Assembly (NCBI GenBank): GCA_024138025.1
Contig: JAMXBD010003395.1
Location: 58,526-122,525 of the forward strand
DNA: 64,000 nucleotides
Source: Combretum micranthum
Taxonomy: Eukaryota > Streptophyta > Magnoliopsida > Myrtales > Combretaceae
Direction: 5' to 3'
The notes beneath the pieces were generated by a model. That model searched no databases. It worked only from the letters and a program-made list of their open reading frames with translations, and was not told where the DNA came from. Every line of letters starts with the position of its first letter. Positions within the stretch are counted from its first letter, which is position 1. Shown one piece after another: positions 1-11,944 of this stretch. Both the position numbers and the translations under genes were made by a program.

Positions 1-289
1 CATTTGTCTCCCCCATTTCCAGCAAATGAAAGTCTCTAATACTATAAGTAATGATGCGAAACTCCGTCCACTTAGATACTGTCTAACTTGGCAATATGTC
101 ATATGGTTTGTTTTTTAGTGTTAATTGCTTCCCAAGAGGTCATTTATCCTAGAAAGTGCTTTCTACTAAGTATACTTAGTTTTAAAGTTCTAATGAACTC
201 TAAGCCATTACACTAAAAAATATATCAATGATTAAAATTTCACCTTATATTTAGAGGATATCACAAGCAAAAACCCTAAGACAAAAAAC

Positions 290-680
290 ATGGCAAGTAC
301 CTTTCGTAGGGCACCTACTCAATGTCCTAGTGGAAGTCATTCAAGCTACTCCAATATAGCATCAACACTAAAGGTACATTGGGTGCCATTGATCAACTAC
401 CACAAGCATATTCCCAACAAGGAGAGAGGATGTACAATTCAATAACACCATCATTAGACCAACGGAGGTCATTTATGGATGTTGCAAGTCACAACCCTAG
501 CCATTGTACACCCCTAGACTGTATGATAGAAATGGAAGTACACGTGCAAACATCCAGTATGAACAATTTTAACCGGGAGAATGTACTTATATATATTCCC
601 TTAATCCTAGCAATTCTCAAAGCCGAAATGAGAGGGATAATATGAACAATTTAAATGGGGAGCATATGCCTTTTAAGCTA
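290..680 (+). pseudogene. possible decayed coding fragment, unknown family
   Basis: From the ATG at 290 a frame begins MASTFRRAPTQ and stops near 440. A second frame (379-645) takes over with a Q/S/N-rich peptide, and from about 500 a third frame reads well with Asn- and Arg-rich sequence. Readable low-complexity coding-like sequence passing between frames suggests an old exon with indels, but I recognise no domain. It could equally be chance in moderately GC-balanced DNA. Confidence 0.2.
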
Positions 681-699
681 CATTAGAGTTGAACCGAGA

Positions 700-1070
700 T
701 GGTACAATACATACTGAGCTCAATCTCGAGCTCAAACTTAGCTTGAAATTTGAAAACTTGAGTTCAGCCCAAACTCAATCAAACTTAAAATATTACTTAA
801 GTCTAACACCGAAATCATACTATATAAATTTGAGTTTGACCTGATTAAACTTGTTTAAGCTTAATAATTGATAAAATATTAATAAATTTAATTAAAATAA
901 TATTAATTTCTAAACTCAATTAAATTTATGTTAGACTAAACTTTATAAAGAATAAGCTTAGTTCATAAACTATTTGAATAGCTCGAGCTCAAAAGTTGAA
1001 CTTAGCTAAACTATCAAATTCGAGTAAAAATCAAATTAAACTCGAGTAATTTATGAAGTGTTAGACTTAT
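700..1070. repeat. hAT-like non-autonomous repeat (diverged copy)
   Basis: This stretch is dense in short words such as ctcgagctcaa and actcgagtaattta, as are 49144-49587 and roughly 59095-59610. The 49-kb copy has a perfect 8-bp target duplication, which supports hAT membership for the family. I could not find clear ends or a duplication for this copy. Confidence 0.35.
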
Positions 1071-2250
1071 TGTCACCCCAAGCTTCCTACAGCGGCTTAG
1101 CCCTGGTGTTCAATTTTCCCCAGCTTAAATATATTCCTTTTACATGTGATTTCCCTTTGCTTTTGGTTTGATAGATACGTCATGTATCCTTTTAAATGTA
1201 TTTTCCTAACGCCATGTCATTCAACGGGTGAAAGTTCGCAAGTCTTTTTATGGGATGCAAATTATAGAACTATCTTTGAGTGGTTTCATCTTTTAATAAA
1301 CTAAGGCAAAAAAATCATTTATATATATTATATTATATTCACGAAACCCTAAGTTGATAAGAAAGAAAAAGAAATTACAAACGCTTAGTTAAGACGACAA
1401 TATGAGGAGAAAAATAAAAATACTAAATTTTCTTTTTGGAATAATTGCAAAAACATCCAATAAACTTTAAAAATAGTACGAATTGACTCTCTAATTTTAG
1501 AAGTATGGTTTTTTACCCCTTAAACTTTTGTAAGGATAATGAACTATTTTGAGATGAAAAATGAGGATTAAATCTATACATAGAAGAAAAGTTTAGGGAT
1601 GAATCTGCACCATTTTCTGTTTGTTTTAATGGAAAATGTAATGTGCCCTTGATTATTCATGTAGATAAAAGTTTAAGGGATCAAAAATCACGCTTTCAAA
1701 GTTGAGGAGTCAATCCCACTACTTTTAAAGTTTATGATGTGTTTTTGCAATTTCTCATTTCTTGTTTCTTTTTCATTTAAGTTAGACCAAAATTGATCGT
1801 TTTTATCGTAAGTTGGATGATGTTAGCTAATGTAAAATCTCTAAAAATAATTGAATATTAGAGAAGATAATCTTTTCTTGTGTTTGCCTTTGCATGAAGA
1901 TCGGAGCCTTTACCATCCGTAATGCATATAAAAATTTCCAATATATATGAAAGTCGTAGTAAATAAAAGAGTTTCAGTCGTTTTGGCAGGCTTGAGATGC
2001 AGCAAAAAATAAATGTTCCATATAAGTCCAATTCTAAGTGAGACAAATGAATATATACATAGAAAATATTTTGCTGACAGTTTGACATTACCTATGGTGA
2101 ATTATAAGAACCTACCATCATAAATCTACATGTTCAAGTTTACAAGATCTAGCGGATTTTTATATTTCAACATTTGATGAGTGTGTATAAAATGGTCACA
2201 TAGGGAATTTTAATTCATAACATCTTGCTTGGCATTTTTGCATCAACTAC

Positions 2251-2680
2251 CATCTAAATTTCATATCTCTAAATCATTTAATCTAGATTATTATACTTAT
2301 AGGGAAGATAATTCTCATGATTTCAGAACTAGATGTTATAAGTTTTAAATTATATGTCCTCTTTTAGTCCTTAATTAGTTGTTAAAATGGGATATGATGT
2401 TTATATAGCATTTTGCCCGTTTTAATCATGCTTCAAGAAAGGGTTAGTTGTTTTACCTTAACTAGCATCTAAATTCTATATCTGTGAGTCATTTAATCTA
2501 GATTATTATACTTAGAGGGGGGCTTGATGTGAATAATTCTCATGATTTCAGGACTAGATGTTATAAGTTTTAAATTATATGTTGTCTTTTAGTCATTAAT
2601 TAATTGTTAAAATAGGATATGATGTTTATATAGCATTTTTGCTCATTTTAATCATGCTTCAAGAAAGGGTTAATTGTTTA
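2251..2680. repeat. tandem duplication, 215-bp unit
   Basis: The sequence from 2251 (catctaaattt) repeats from 2466 (catctaaattc) at high identity, including shared strings such as tttaatctagattattata and gcttcaagaaagggtta. The tail word gcttcaagaaagggtta occurs a third time near 2740. No coding potential is visible. Confidence 0.8.
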
Positions 2681-3965
2681 GGCATGGATATGTTATAACA
2701 GAAGTGGGGAGAAGTAAATGTGGGATCAGGACTTTTATGTGCTTCAAGAAAGGGTTAATTGGTTAGGCATTCATCAGTTATAATTGAAGCAGAGAGAAGT
2801 GAGGGGTTATGAATTTTATAAGAAAAGACTCATTTTCATGCTTAATTTCTCATATAAATTTATACAATAAATCTAATCAAAATAATCTCCTTGTCTCTTA
2901 TTTACTAAGTAATTATATTACTAAATAATGTTTGTAGACATTTGGCTCTTTTTGAACTGCTTATACACATATCATGTGGATTTTGTGCTTTGCTTATGGC
3001 TTTAGAGTTTGACAAGGAGATGACACTTGACTAAATGGCTTGGAAATAATGTTAAGGAGTAAGAACAACAGTCCTGGCATCATGAATGAACAAGTGATAT
3101 GCGGGAGCTTGAGAGAGTCTTTTCGTCAACCTTGCAAGTTTGAGCAATTGGGGTGGTAATCGTTAGATTTGCCTGTATAATCATTGTGAGTAGAGATTTT
3201 TCTATGGAATGTTATTTATCATCTCTCCTCAAAAGTTGTAAAGGAGAATGAGTGATTAAGTAATTATAGGTACTTGGAGCGGATAGGAGATGGAGCAAGC
3301 CCATTTCATAGTTATTCTAGATGAGCTTATCATTGGTTAAGGTTGGTTTCTGTCACGCCCCGAAGGGTACCCTAAATGTGGCAGTCCACCGTACACAATA
3401 TTAAAGCCTAAGAATGACCACCTCAATCACGCGAAGGCTTCCATACTATGTACAAGGCGTCTAATACATAAAGGAGATACATCGAATGATACATTTTATG
3501 TTGATACAAATGAGTAACAATGTAAAGGAAATACACATTTACTATACTCCAAATACAAAACCATATACTTCAAGATACAATTCATCAAACTTCAACTGCA
3601 TAAAGCTATTACAAAGCAAATCGTAAAGCTTAGCCAAAAACTTCAAGCATTCTTATATCTTACCAGAATCTCGAAATCATTCTCGGCTTCATCTCAGTCC
3701 CCCACTTAGCATTCTTGGAATAACCTGCTCATTTAAACATCTATTGGGGTATAAGCTACACTAGCTTAGTGAGATTCATTTCCGCAATAATATACTCAAT
3801 TGTAAAATATACAACAAGTTTATTTAAACAATCATATGAATGCACAAGCACGTGAACATACAAGCATATGACTTTCCGGAAGCCATATGTGAATGGATTT
3901 ACGCCCTCCATTCGGGGTTTGGGGTGGTCCATGAACATGCAACCACAATTCCAATATTTTCTCTT

Positions 3966-4130
3966 GTGGTTTATAGTGTCTACTCCACTGCCCATTAACA
4001 TAAGCGACCTCATAGGCCCTTGATGTTAACGAAGGTGGTCCTCCACCTGTTTATATGTATTGGTTTATAGTGTCTACTCCACTGCCCGTTAACTTAAGTG
4101 ACCCTGCAGATCCTTAATGTTAACGAAGCC
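3966..4130. repeat. tandem repeat inside the solo LTR, 95-bp period
   Basis: The block beginning tggtttatagtgtctactcc at 3966 recurs at 4061 with few changes, giving about 1.7 copies. It is internal to the 3351-7699 LTR. Confidence 0.75.
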
Positions 4131-6139
4131 CGCTGCCTCCCGATCATACTTTTGTTCCCACCAAAAGCATTCTCGTAATGCAATGTGACTCACTAATGAT
4201 ATGCATGTACAGTTTATTTATAGAATCGTAGCAAGTTCATTATGTAATTTAAGAGCGATCATAGAGTATTTCAAACAATCCAAGTCTATACTAACTCATA
4301 CAATATTATTTCAACAAGTCTCATCTCGATATACTTATCATTCATTCAACAGGAAAAGTTCATTTCTCATCAACAATTTTATCTTTACCTAAGTCTAGTG
4401 CTACTACAATTACAACACACTCAATGAGCATAATTACTTAGGAAATGAACTCACTCGGCCATTGGATCACCGGTCTTCTAGTAATAATAATCCGGTGGCA
4501 AAGAGTCAACGTTCTCGGGTTCACCTAATCACATAAGAAATACTCTAATGAGTATTCTACCATCTAAGGATACTAAAACTCTAAGAAAACTTAGTGAAAT
4601 CGAAATTCGCGTCATTTTCGAAGTCCCGATTTAAAATGGCCATAACTTGGTCATTTTAACTCGGAATCTCGCAAATTTTATATCGATTTCTATCTACTTC
4701 GGAAGAGCTTTCTAAATATGAAGTTTAAATCAAGTTTCGAAAATATCTAAGCCTCGGAAATGAGGGATCAGATCTGTACAGGTGTTATTGATTCCGAAAA
4801 TGCGGTTTTCATGAATGCACTTGAGATTCCTAAGTACAAAATGAAACTAAATGCCATGGTAATGATTTTCCCTATCATGAATGTCATGATATGAACTCTA
4901 ATGAGCCTAAGTTCTTATAACGTTTTAGACTTAAAGAATTTAAATAAACTTTTTCCTAGAAAATCATTTCATGCTATTGTTTAACAAGTAAGTTTACTAC
5001 ACTTGGTCACACTTACTTATTATAAGGATCTTCTTTAGGAAAACTCCACTTTGTTTAAAGAAATTTTGACCCTTATATTAGTTATATCCTAAGGCCTTTA
5101 TTTCTTTAATAAAATCTTCATTTGTAAACTTTTAAGTGGGTCTTACACTAGGGTGGTTACAAAAATCCGAATTTAAATCTCTTCAAGTTGATTCTTTTAA
5201 GAAAAATGCATTTTATACTTAGAACTTTAAGTATTTATTTTACCTATACCCTAAGGACTTCATTTATTTAAGAAAATACCATTTTTGAAGTTGGAAAACT
5301 AGTGTTTTCTAACCATCTATCCATTATTACGAATTTGCACAAGACTTTTAGCTCAAAACTTCTATTGGACTTCATCTCTTGTTTCAACATTTTCTTTGTA
5401 AAACTCATTTAGACTCATGAAAAATATTACCAAACATTATCTATCACCTATAGGCTTCATTTTTCTTGTAAAACACATGTTTAGAAGTTGGTAAAAGGGT
5501 TTTTAGGCTAGGGTTCCCAAGTCATCCGAATTTACACTAACTCATTTCTTGAAAAGTGTTTTCCTTTTTGGTTTTGTTAACTCATCTATCTATAGATCTA
5601 TGCACTAGGAAGGTTATTTACCAAGGACAAAAACATTAAAGACCATTAATGCACATAAACTCAAAATGAAGATGAGATCTTAATGTCTACATGTATGAAT
5701 GTTAAAATGGTAGATCTACTATATCAAGTGCTTAAATAGATTTTGAAAACATAAAAATCACATTTTTATAAAAGATCTTTGGTTCAAAACACTTTTTTGA
5801 TGGATAAACATAAAGCTTTTGGCATGAAAGCTCCTTTAAATGTTAGATCTACTTTGTGATGGTTCGGTATTCTTGTTTTGATATCTCATTGTCCCTACCA
5901 AAAGATCATGGGGACATTTAGTTGAAATATCCAAGAATCACTTAGCCATAACAAAGATCTATGAGGAAGGAGTAAAAGCTTACTTACTTGAAGTAAAATA
6001 GGAGATGGAAAGAAGAAATGGAAGTTGTGTGTGTGTGGGGGACAAAAGCTCACGGCAAGGAGGGGAAATGGGGAGGTTTTGAGAGCTTTTCACTTTTGTA
6101 AAGTTTGTAAAATGAGAGAATGAAGAGAGAGAGAGAAAA

Positions 6140-6160
6140 TGTAGCTTATATATTAAATGG
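6140..6160 (-). promoter_or_regulatory. candidate TATA region of the solo LTR
   Basis: Read on the minus strand, the LTR contains aatatataagctac at about 6140-6157, followed by a CT/GA-rich stretch (plus strand 6123-6137). This fits a core promoter directing transcription leftward. It is a sequence-context guess only. Confidence 0.3.
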
Positions 6161-6449
6161 AATTAGGTTAAAATGGAATAAAACAAATAGAAAAAAAATT
6201 TGAAATTTAGAACTTGTTGGGGAGGGTTTCACGCCAACCAATGCAAGAGGAAAAAGGGGGGACAAATTTGATTTCTTACTTTGATTTGTCTTTGATTTGA
6301 TTTGTACATTAATGCCATAACTTGTAATAATAATTAAGAGACAAAAGTCTTTGGAAAAGAAAGTGGAATTGAGTGATGGTAAGTGTTGCAAGTGTAGGTG
6401 TACAAATAGGTAGTAATAGGTTGTACTTGGGAATAGTAGTGAATAGTAA

Positions 6450-7015
6450 TCAAGACAACTTAAGTACCGGTAGTAAGAAAAATACGAATAAGAAGGTTAT
6501 AACTGTATTTTTCGTAAGCCGGAAAATTATGAAATTTATATTTTTGAAATCCTTATTTTATTTCGATTCTAATGAGTATTCATAAGGAAATTTTTGAAAT
6601 TCTAGTTCCGGGGCACGTTTTTCTATAATGGGTCTCGGGATGACCCGGAATTGAAATTTTCTTAAAATTGATTTTTCTTGTTTCGAAATATAATCAAGAA
6701 CTATATTCAAAATTAATTTTCCTATAAAAGTTTCTTATTTAGAAACCGAGGAAAAGCCGGAACTAGGGTTTCTAGGTCTTTCTCACAAAGCTTGAACTAA
6801 ACCGGCTTAGGGTTTCATTTTCCGGTTTCCGAAGTTTACTTGATTACTAGGAAACCCGGGGTATACATTATAAAAATAATAAAATTGTGTAATGAAATAA
6901 AATGAATAATGCAAAAGACTAATCAATTACCGGTAGAAATGAAAATACGATAAAAAGGTTATAACTGTAACTTTTATAACCCGAAAAATTATATAACTGA
7001 TATATTTAGAAATCT
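6450..7015. repeat. diverged internal duplication in the solo LTR
   Basis: Two blocks of about 95 bp (roughly 6455-6550 and 6920-7015) share accggtag..., aaggttataactgta and ccggaaaattat-type strings, an old internal duplication within the LTR. Confidence 0.5.
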
Positions 7016-7704
7016 TATAAAATTACGAGTCTAACGGTACTAATGGTATATTTTTGATATCTCGAGCCCCGGGATACGCTTTTCGAAGTCTGTATCCGAA
7101 CGGGTTCAAAATAGGTCAAAAATTTACCAATCTGATAATTATAAACGAACTTATATTACTATGAGTTATTCTATATATTTAAACTACATCTCGGCCTCTA
7201 GGGTTAGGGGCGCTAGATTGCCGGACTTACACTATTGTATTCGGTTAGGGTTTCCGGGTGATTTTCCGGTTTAGACCTTTGCCAATTTGGAAACTGATAT
7301 TTATGTTTATATAACATATTTAATTTGAGAAATTTATTTTAAATTTTATTTTTGTAAGTATTTAATAACTCTTAATGTTTTCGGAATTCTTTAATTGGGT
7401 TTCATTTCCGAAAGTTAATCATTATTTACTTTTTAATAATTTGTTTTTGGACTTTATATTACCCGATTTTACAAGCCGGAGCTAAATATGGAATTTTTCG
7501 TACGTCATGGTTTTGAATTTGAAAACCACTGAGTTCTTATTTTATTGTTTAAAGATTTTCATTTTCTCAAGATTGAGAAGTTTTTGAATTCGTTCGTGAT
7601 TTAGGACTTGTCAAAATTCGGTTTTAATTTGGAGTGATTTTTAGGGTTTATTTTCGAAGTTCATTTTGAAATTATTTATTGAAATTTCCGGGACTTACAG
7701 TTTC

Positions 7705-8077
7705 ATTCTCTTGTATGCATGATCTTAACTGTGAGAGGTTGATGCAGCCAACCAGGCTGACGATTCATATTTGGAGCACACCAAGTCATATTTTCTAAAG
7801 TCATCCCAATAAATGAGCTAGACTCATTGGATTTAGTGAGTAATACATGTCGTGTGTAATATACATATAATAAGTAAGTATCAATTATTGTTTGACACGT
7901 AACTTTATTCCTAAATCATAGATGGTAGTTATTTTAGAAACTACACATTATCTCTTCCATGTGTTAAAATATGATTAGTAATTATCTACCAAGTAGACAT
8001 AAACGAGGTGTGTCTATTATCTATTGAATATTTTTTTGACCTGTTAGGCCTTATCACCTAACCCATGAGTAGAGATC
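7705..8077. other. short intergenic spacer
   Basis: AT-rich DNA between the solo LTR and the CACTA-like nest. I see no gene or repeat boundary in it. Confidence 0.5.
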
Positions 8078-8168
8078 AAACACTATAAGAAATTTTGGTT
8101 TTAGAGATAGAAATTTCTATCTTTGAAAGAGAAAAATCTTTCTTAAAAAACTTTTAGAGATATAATTT

Positions 8169-8324
8169 GGGTAAGTTTCATCAATGCTGTTTGAACTTTT
8201 TAGTTTTTAATAGTTTGGTACCTAATTTTTTTTTTTTCAAAAATAATTCTTGAATTTTTAAAATTTTTCACTGAAGATACATTTGGTCATATTCTGACCA
8301 TTAATTCAACAAGAAGCTGATGTG
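8169..8324 (+). repeat. left MULE terminal inverted repeat
   Basis: Pairs with 19518-19670. The outer 14 bases gggtaagtttcatc match exactly, and later parts differ by scattered substitutions and small indels. Confidence 0.85.
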
Positions 8325-9212
8325 GACTTGAAACTTGATTTAAAAAATCATTTACCCATTCTAGCCAGCAATCTTATCTATTTTTTTTACTCTCTCTCTC
8401 TCACACGCACGCACGCACGCACACATAGAGCTTCTTTTTCTTCTTCTTTTTCACTGGACCATGATAGCCATCGCAAGCAATCACACAACTGAAATCACCA
8501 CCACCATGCCAAACAATACTACCACCCACAACCCATACAGAACCATTACCCACCACCTTTAAGCCACTGAACCACCTCATTGAACCAACATAAAAAAAAA
8601 AAAGAACATCCTTTGGATTGTGACAATCGAATGGAGGAAGGTGTTGGTGGTGTTGTCTTGGCCGGTGTGTTTATAATAATCATTTAGGATGATAGATATC
8701 TTACACAATTTTTTTTTACAAATATGAATGAATTTGTTATAAAAATATAATAATAATGCTATATATCAATTTTTAGGGTTAGATGTTATCATCTAATATT
8801 AAAATATCAATTAAAAAAATTGGTTGTGGCTAGCATTTATTTATATTTCAAGTTTCAAATTAGGGTTCATGATGGGTTCCATCAATACTCTGAGACTAAT
8901 TGGATGTCCCTCTCTATTTCTCCTTCTCAAATAGGTTTTGATAGGGTAAGACTGTTGTGGGCTCGTTGGTGGCTTAGTATAGGCAATAGATTCCTAGGTT
9001 TTGCGTTGTCATGGCTAAAGGAGCAGTAGTGTGAGTTTGACATGGGTGGGCCTGGTTAGTGTGTGGGGTATTCGATTAGTGATCGGGGTTGATGGAGCAA
9101 ATGGTTTTGTGGTTGGATTAGGCTGGGGGTATGAAGGTAAATGGTGTTGTATTTGGGGGTCGATGGAGGTCATTATAACAATGGTAGATGTCCTAGGTGT
9201 TTAGGTAGATGG
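8325..9212. other. left internal part of the MULE
   Basis: Contains a CT and ACGC microsatellite (about 8392-8424), an A/C-rich stretch with many acc triplets, and an AT-rich part. No ORF here resembles a known transposase or a captured gene. The 8820-9029 reading frame is not convincing. Confidence 0.4.
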
Positions 9213-9984
9213 TGTTGTGAAATGACCCAAAGTTAATTTATAACTAATATATTTAGATTTATTGTTGTATGTGTGTATGTGTTTGAGTGAATTAGTGTAT
9301 TTGTTATGTGAATGTAATTTAATATATGTGAGTGGATAACAAGCTAGAGTAATATATTTAGCATGATAGTTTAGTTATGTTATTAATTATTATGTTAATG
9401 CAAGTGGTTGTTATAGTAATTAATGTTTGATAAATTAAGTGTATTTTGAGCTAAGTTATAATCTTTAAGCCTAGCAGATTTTGGTCTTTTTAAGCCCAAT
9501 ACAAGCCCAAATTTAAGCCCAAACAAGGCCCAAAGCCTTTTCCAAATTCTGCCCCAAAAGTCAACAACATTATGATAGATATCAAAGTTCATTTGCATCA
9601 TTAGACAATCCAAAACAGAACAAAAGGAGAGAAATTCGTAATTCCTTCAAAGCTCAAAATTTCAAGACCCAAATCAAGATTTCTTGTACTCAACACACCA
9701 CAAATCCTTCCCCAAGCCTTATATATACATTGAATTAAGTTTATTTAATGTTTGAGATGTCTTGTTTTCCTCTTAATCCATGAAATATGTATGTGTAGTA
9801 TAATACAAGTAGTTAATGTGCTAAATTCTTGTTGAGATATTGTAGAGTGGTTAGGAAAGCTTTAGAATGCTTAACATGTTATAGATAGGTTGTAGTAGGC
9901 TTTCATGTGGTTTAAAATAAGTTGGAAGAGGTAAAATGTAAAAATTTTTGAGTTTGGAAAACAGAGGAAATCTGCAATGGGAAT

Positions 9985-10290
9985 TGCAGTGTACGCCGCC
10001 TTGTACGCCGGCGGCGTACATGTCGGAGTTAATGTTTTTAATTTTGACCTTTTGGAAATTTTTTCAAACATCGCCGGCATTGAAGGCAGAATTTGCCAGT
10101 GCTAGAACCCTTATTTTTGACCTTTCAAAATTTTGTTAAACGCTGCCGGCGTTGACATTAACTTTGACATTACCGGCGTAAAAACTCCAAGTTTTGTACA
10201 TAATGCATATTTCTTAACGCCGCCTTATATGTCGCCGGCATACGATTCTACACCGCCGGCGTTAAGGTTTGCATTGCCAGCATTAATGGC
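9985..10290 (+). repeat. GC-rich palindrome island in the 5' LTR of gypsy 1
   Basis: Within AT-rich LTR sequence, words such as tacgccggcggcgtac, cgctgccggcgttg and caccgccggcgtt recur every 20-50 bp. The 3' LTR counterpart (17390-17645) has many CG-to-TG or CG-to-CA differences. Confidence 0.8.
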
Positions 10291-10689
10291 CGGCGTGGAC
10301 TTGTAAATTCCAAGTTCTTCTAACTTCTTCCAATACACGATATAAGACTTTTTAATCAAAGATTTGCCTTGTATGATGTTGTATATATGTTATGTGATGA
10401 CTTTGGATTGTTTTTACTTAAGGTTTAATAATTTTTCCTAAGTTCTAATATAGTGAATATAAGATTGACTTAGGATAGTAATGTGACATAGTTGATTTAT
10501 GTGAAACAGAAATAGATACTAAGTTGGAGATTCCCGTCAATTCCCAAATCAAATTAGGTACACAATACTTTGATTGATTGTTGCTTAGGATAGGCATATA
10601 TCAATTTGACCTTAATCAAAGATTTATGGAAGATATTGAAATTGGTTGTGCTTTATGTCGTTGAATCTGGAACCGGAGAGCGATAACCC

Positions 10690-10795
10690 TGTCATGATAC
10701 AATGGCACGGTAGTTTAGGCACTTAGCCCAATCCTTTGTCATGATGCAATGACTGAAATCCATGATGCAATGGTTCACCATGATGCAATGATGAT
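10690..10795 (+). repeat. catgatgcaatg short repeats in the gypsy 1 LTR
   Basis: The word (c)atgatgcaatg(g) or a one-base variant occurs five times in about 100 bp here, and again in the 3' LTR at about 18070-18172. Spacing is irregular (12-50 bp). Function unknown. Confidence 0.75.
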
Positions 10796-11236
10796 TTCTT
10801 TTATTGGCTAAGTGGGTAGCAAATAAGATTAACTGTATCGATATATCCTCTACTTAGGCTCAGAAGGAAATAATATGTTTTAGTTCAGGGGTATGGGACT
10901 GTTGAACTAATTGATGTTATGGACCGGGATAAGTGAAGTGTATAAAGGAGTGTGAACCCTAAATGATGCTATTATAATCTTTTTCAGCTAGATATAGGAG
11001 ATATAGGTATCTGGTCTATCTATATCAATCCCCTGAGCAGCTGCTGTTACTCAGGACCCCCAGAATTCCCAAGCTTGAATCGGAGTTTGAATACTCTAGT
11101 GTTAGTTTATTCACTTAACTAAAAGATAATGAAGTTGTGATGATTTATTGCATTGCATTTAGTTAAGTGAGCATTGCATATGTATTTGTTTGCATTATTG
11201 TGTACTAGGCCTTTGGCTCATGCTACTATCTTGTAG

Positions 11237-11307
11237 GTGACTTTGATGATGAGCCCTATGATGATATGGGTTATGGGACTGACTGGGAGGATTCTGTGGA
11301 TGACTAG
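11237..11307 (+). CDS. putative LTR-encoded acidic mini-exon, gypsy 1 5' LTR
   Basis: After an acceptor-like tcttgtag the frame reads DFDDEPYDDMGYGTDWEDSV, then DD and a TAG at 11305. The core MGYGT recurs in LTRs of two other families in this window (30403-30480 and the minus strand near 63475-63539), with third-position differences. Upstream is a conserved gtactaggcctttggctcat block resembling a branch-point region. Whether it is translated is unknown. In the 3' LTR, joining the proposed donor puts a TGA just upstream in frame, so initiation would have to be at the Met of MGYGT. Confidence 0.4.
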
Positions 11308-11719
11308 GAGAGAGAAGCCTAGTATATGCTTAAGATTCCTTTTGATGTAAAATTTTGTGAAGTGTTTAGGCTTATTTGTTAAGCCTTCGAACGTATTTTG
11401 TGTTGAATTGTGTTTGTAATATAGTTGGATTGTAAGTAAGATTTCTATGTTTATATGATCCTTAGGAAGTTGTAATGTATAAATATTTGATGTATGACTT
11501 ATATATAATTAATGACCTACTCCCTATGTAGTGGTAATGTTTCTAATTCAAAGCATATGAATGTTATATCTGTTTTAAGCAGGTAACCATTATAAACATC
11601 TCTTTTTAAGACGACCTTACGTATAATACTTGAATGTTGTTCCTAATATTTAGGTATTATGCGTGGTCAAGAGATTTGACACACTTAATAATTAGGTTAA
11701 GTGGTCAGGTCTTTACAGT

Positions 11720-11732
11720 TGGTATCAGAGCC
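11720..11732 (+). other. primer-binding site, initiator tRNA-Met type
   Basis: TGGTATCAGAGCC starts two bases after the 5' LTR end. It is the standard complement of the initiator tRNA-Met 3' end used by many plant LTR retrotransposons. Confidence 0.9.
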
Positions 11733-11944
11733 TTAGTTTGTATGACTGCTTGTTTGAATAAGATTACTAAATATGATTTGACTTCAAGTGTAGTGTGATT
11801 TGATTGGAATAAACTTAAATTGACTTGAGTGATATGATTGTTTCAATTATTATCTTGATTGTTTGCTTGATTGTTGATTAAATGACATTCCATTAGGGTT
11901 GCATTTTTAATAAAGGCCACACATATATTGTATGTTGATCATAG

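Larger units (their letters stand above)
1..3345. other. AT-rich intergenic region
   Basis: No supportable intact gene. The stretch holds a possible decayed coding fragment near 290-680, a block rich in CTCGAG/GAGCTC-type words near 700-1060 that resembles the hAT-like repeats at 49.1 and 59.1 kb, and the tandem duplication at 2251-2680. The rest shows nothing I can assign. Confidence 0.6.
3351..7699 (-). mobile_element. solo LTR of a large Ty3/gypsy-type element
   Basis: On the minus strand the element starts TGTAAGTCCCGG and ends GGGGCGTGACA, the TG...CA ends typical of plant Ty3/gypsy LTRs. GTTTC occurs directly on both sides (3346-3350 and 7700-7704), a perfect 5-bp target duplication. 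No primer-binding site follows the LTR end on the minus strand and no internal region is present, so this is one LTR left by recombination. At 4.35 kb it falls in the range known for long-LTR plant lineages such as Tekay/Del; that assignment is inference. Small ORFs within it are shadows. Confidence 0.85.
9218..11717 (+). repeat. 5' LTR of gypsy 1
   Basis: 2500 bp, matching the 3' LTR at 16644-19094 across its length with scattered substitutions and small indels. It contains a GC-rich palindrome island (about 9985-10290), a run of atgatgcaatg words (about 10690-10795) and the acidic mini-frame at 11239-11307. Confidence 0.9.
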
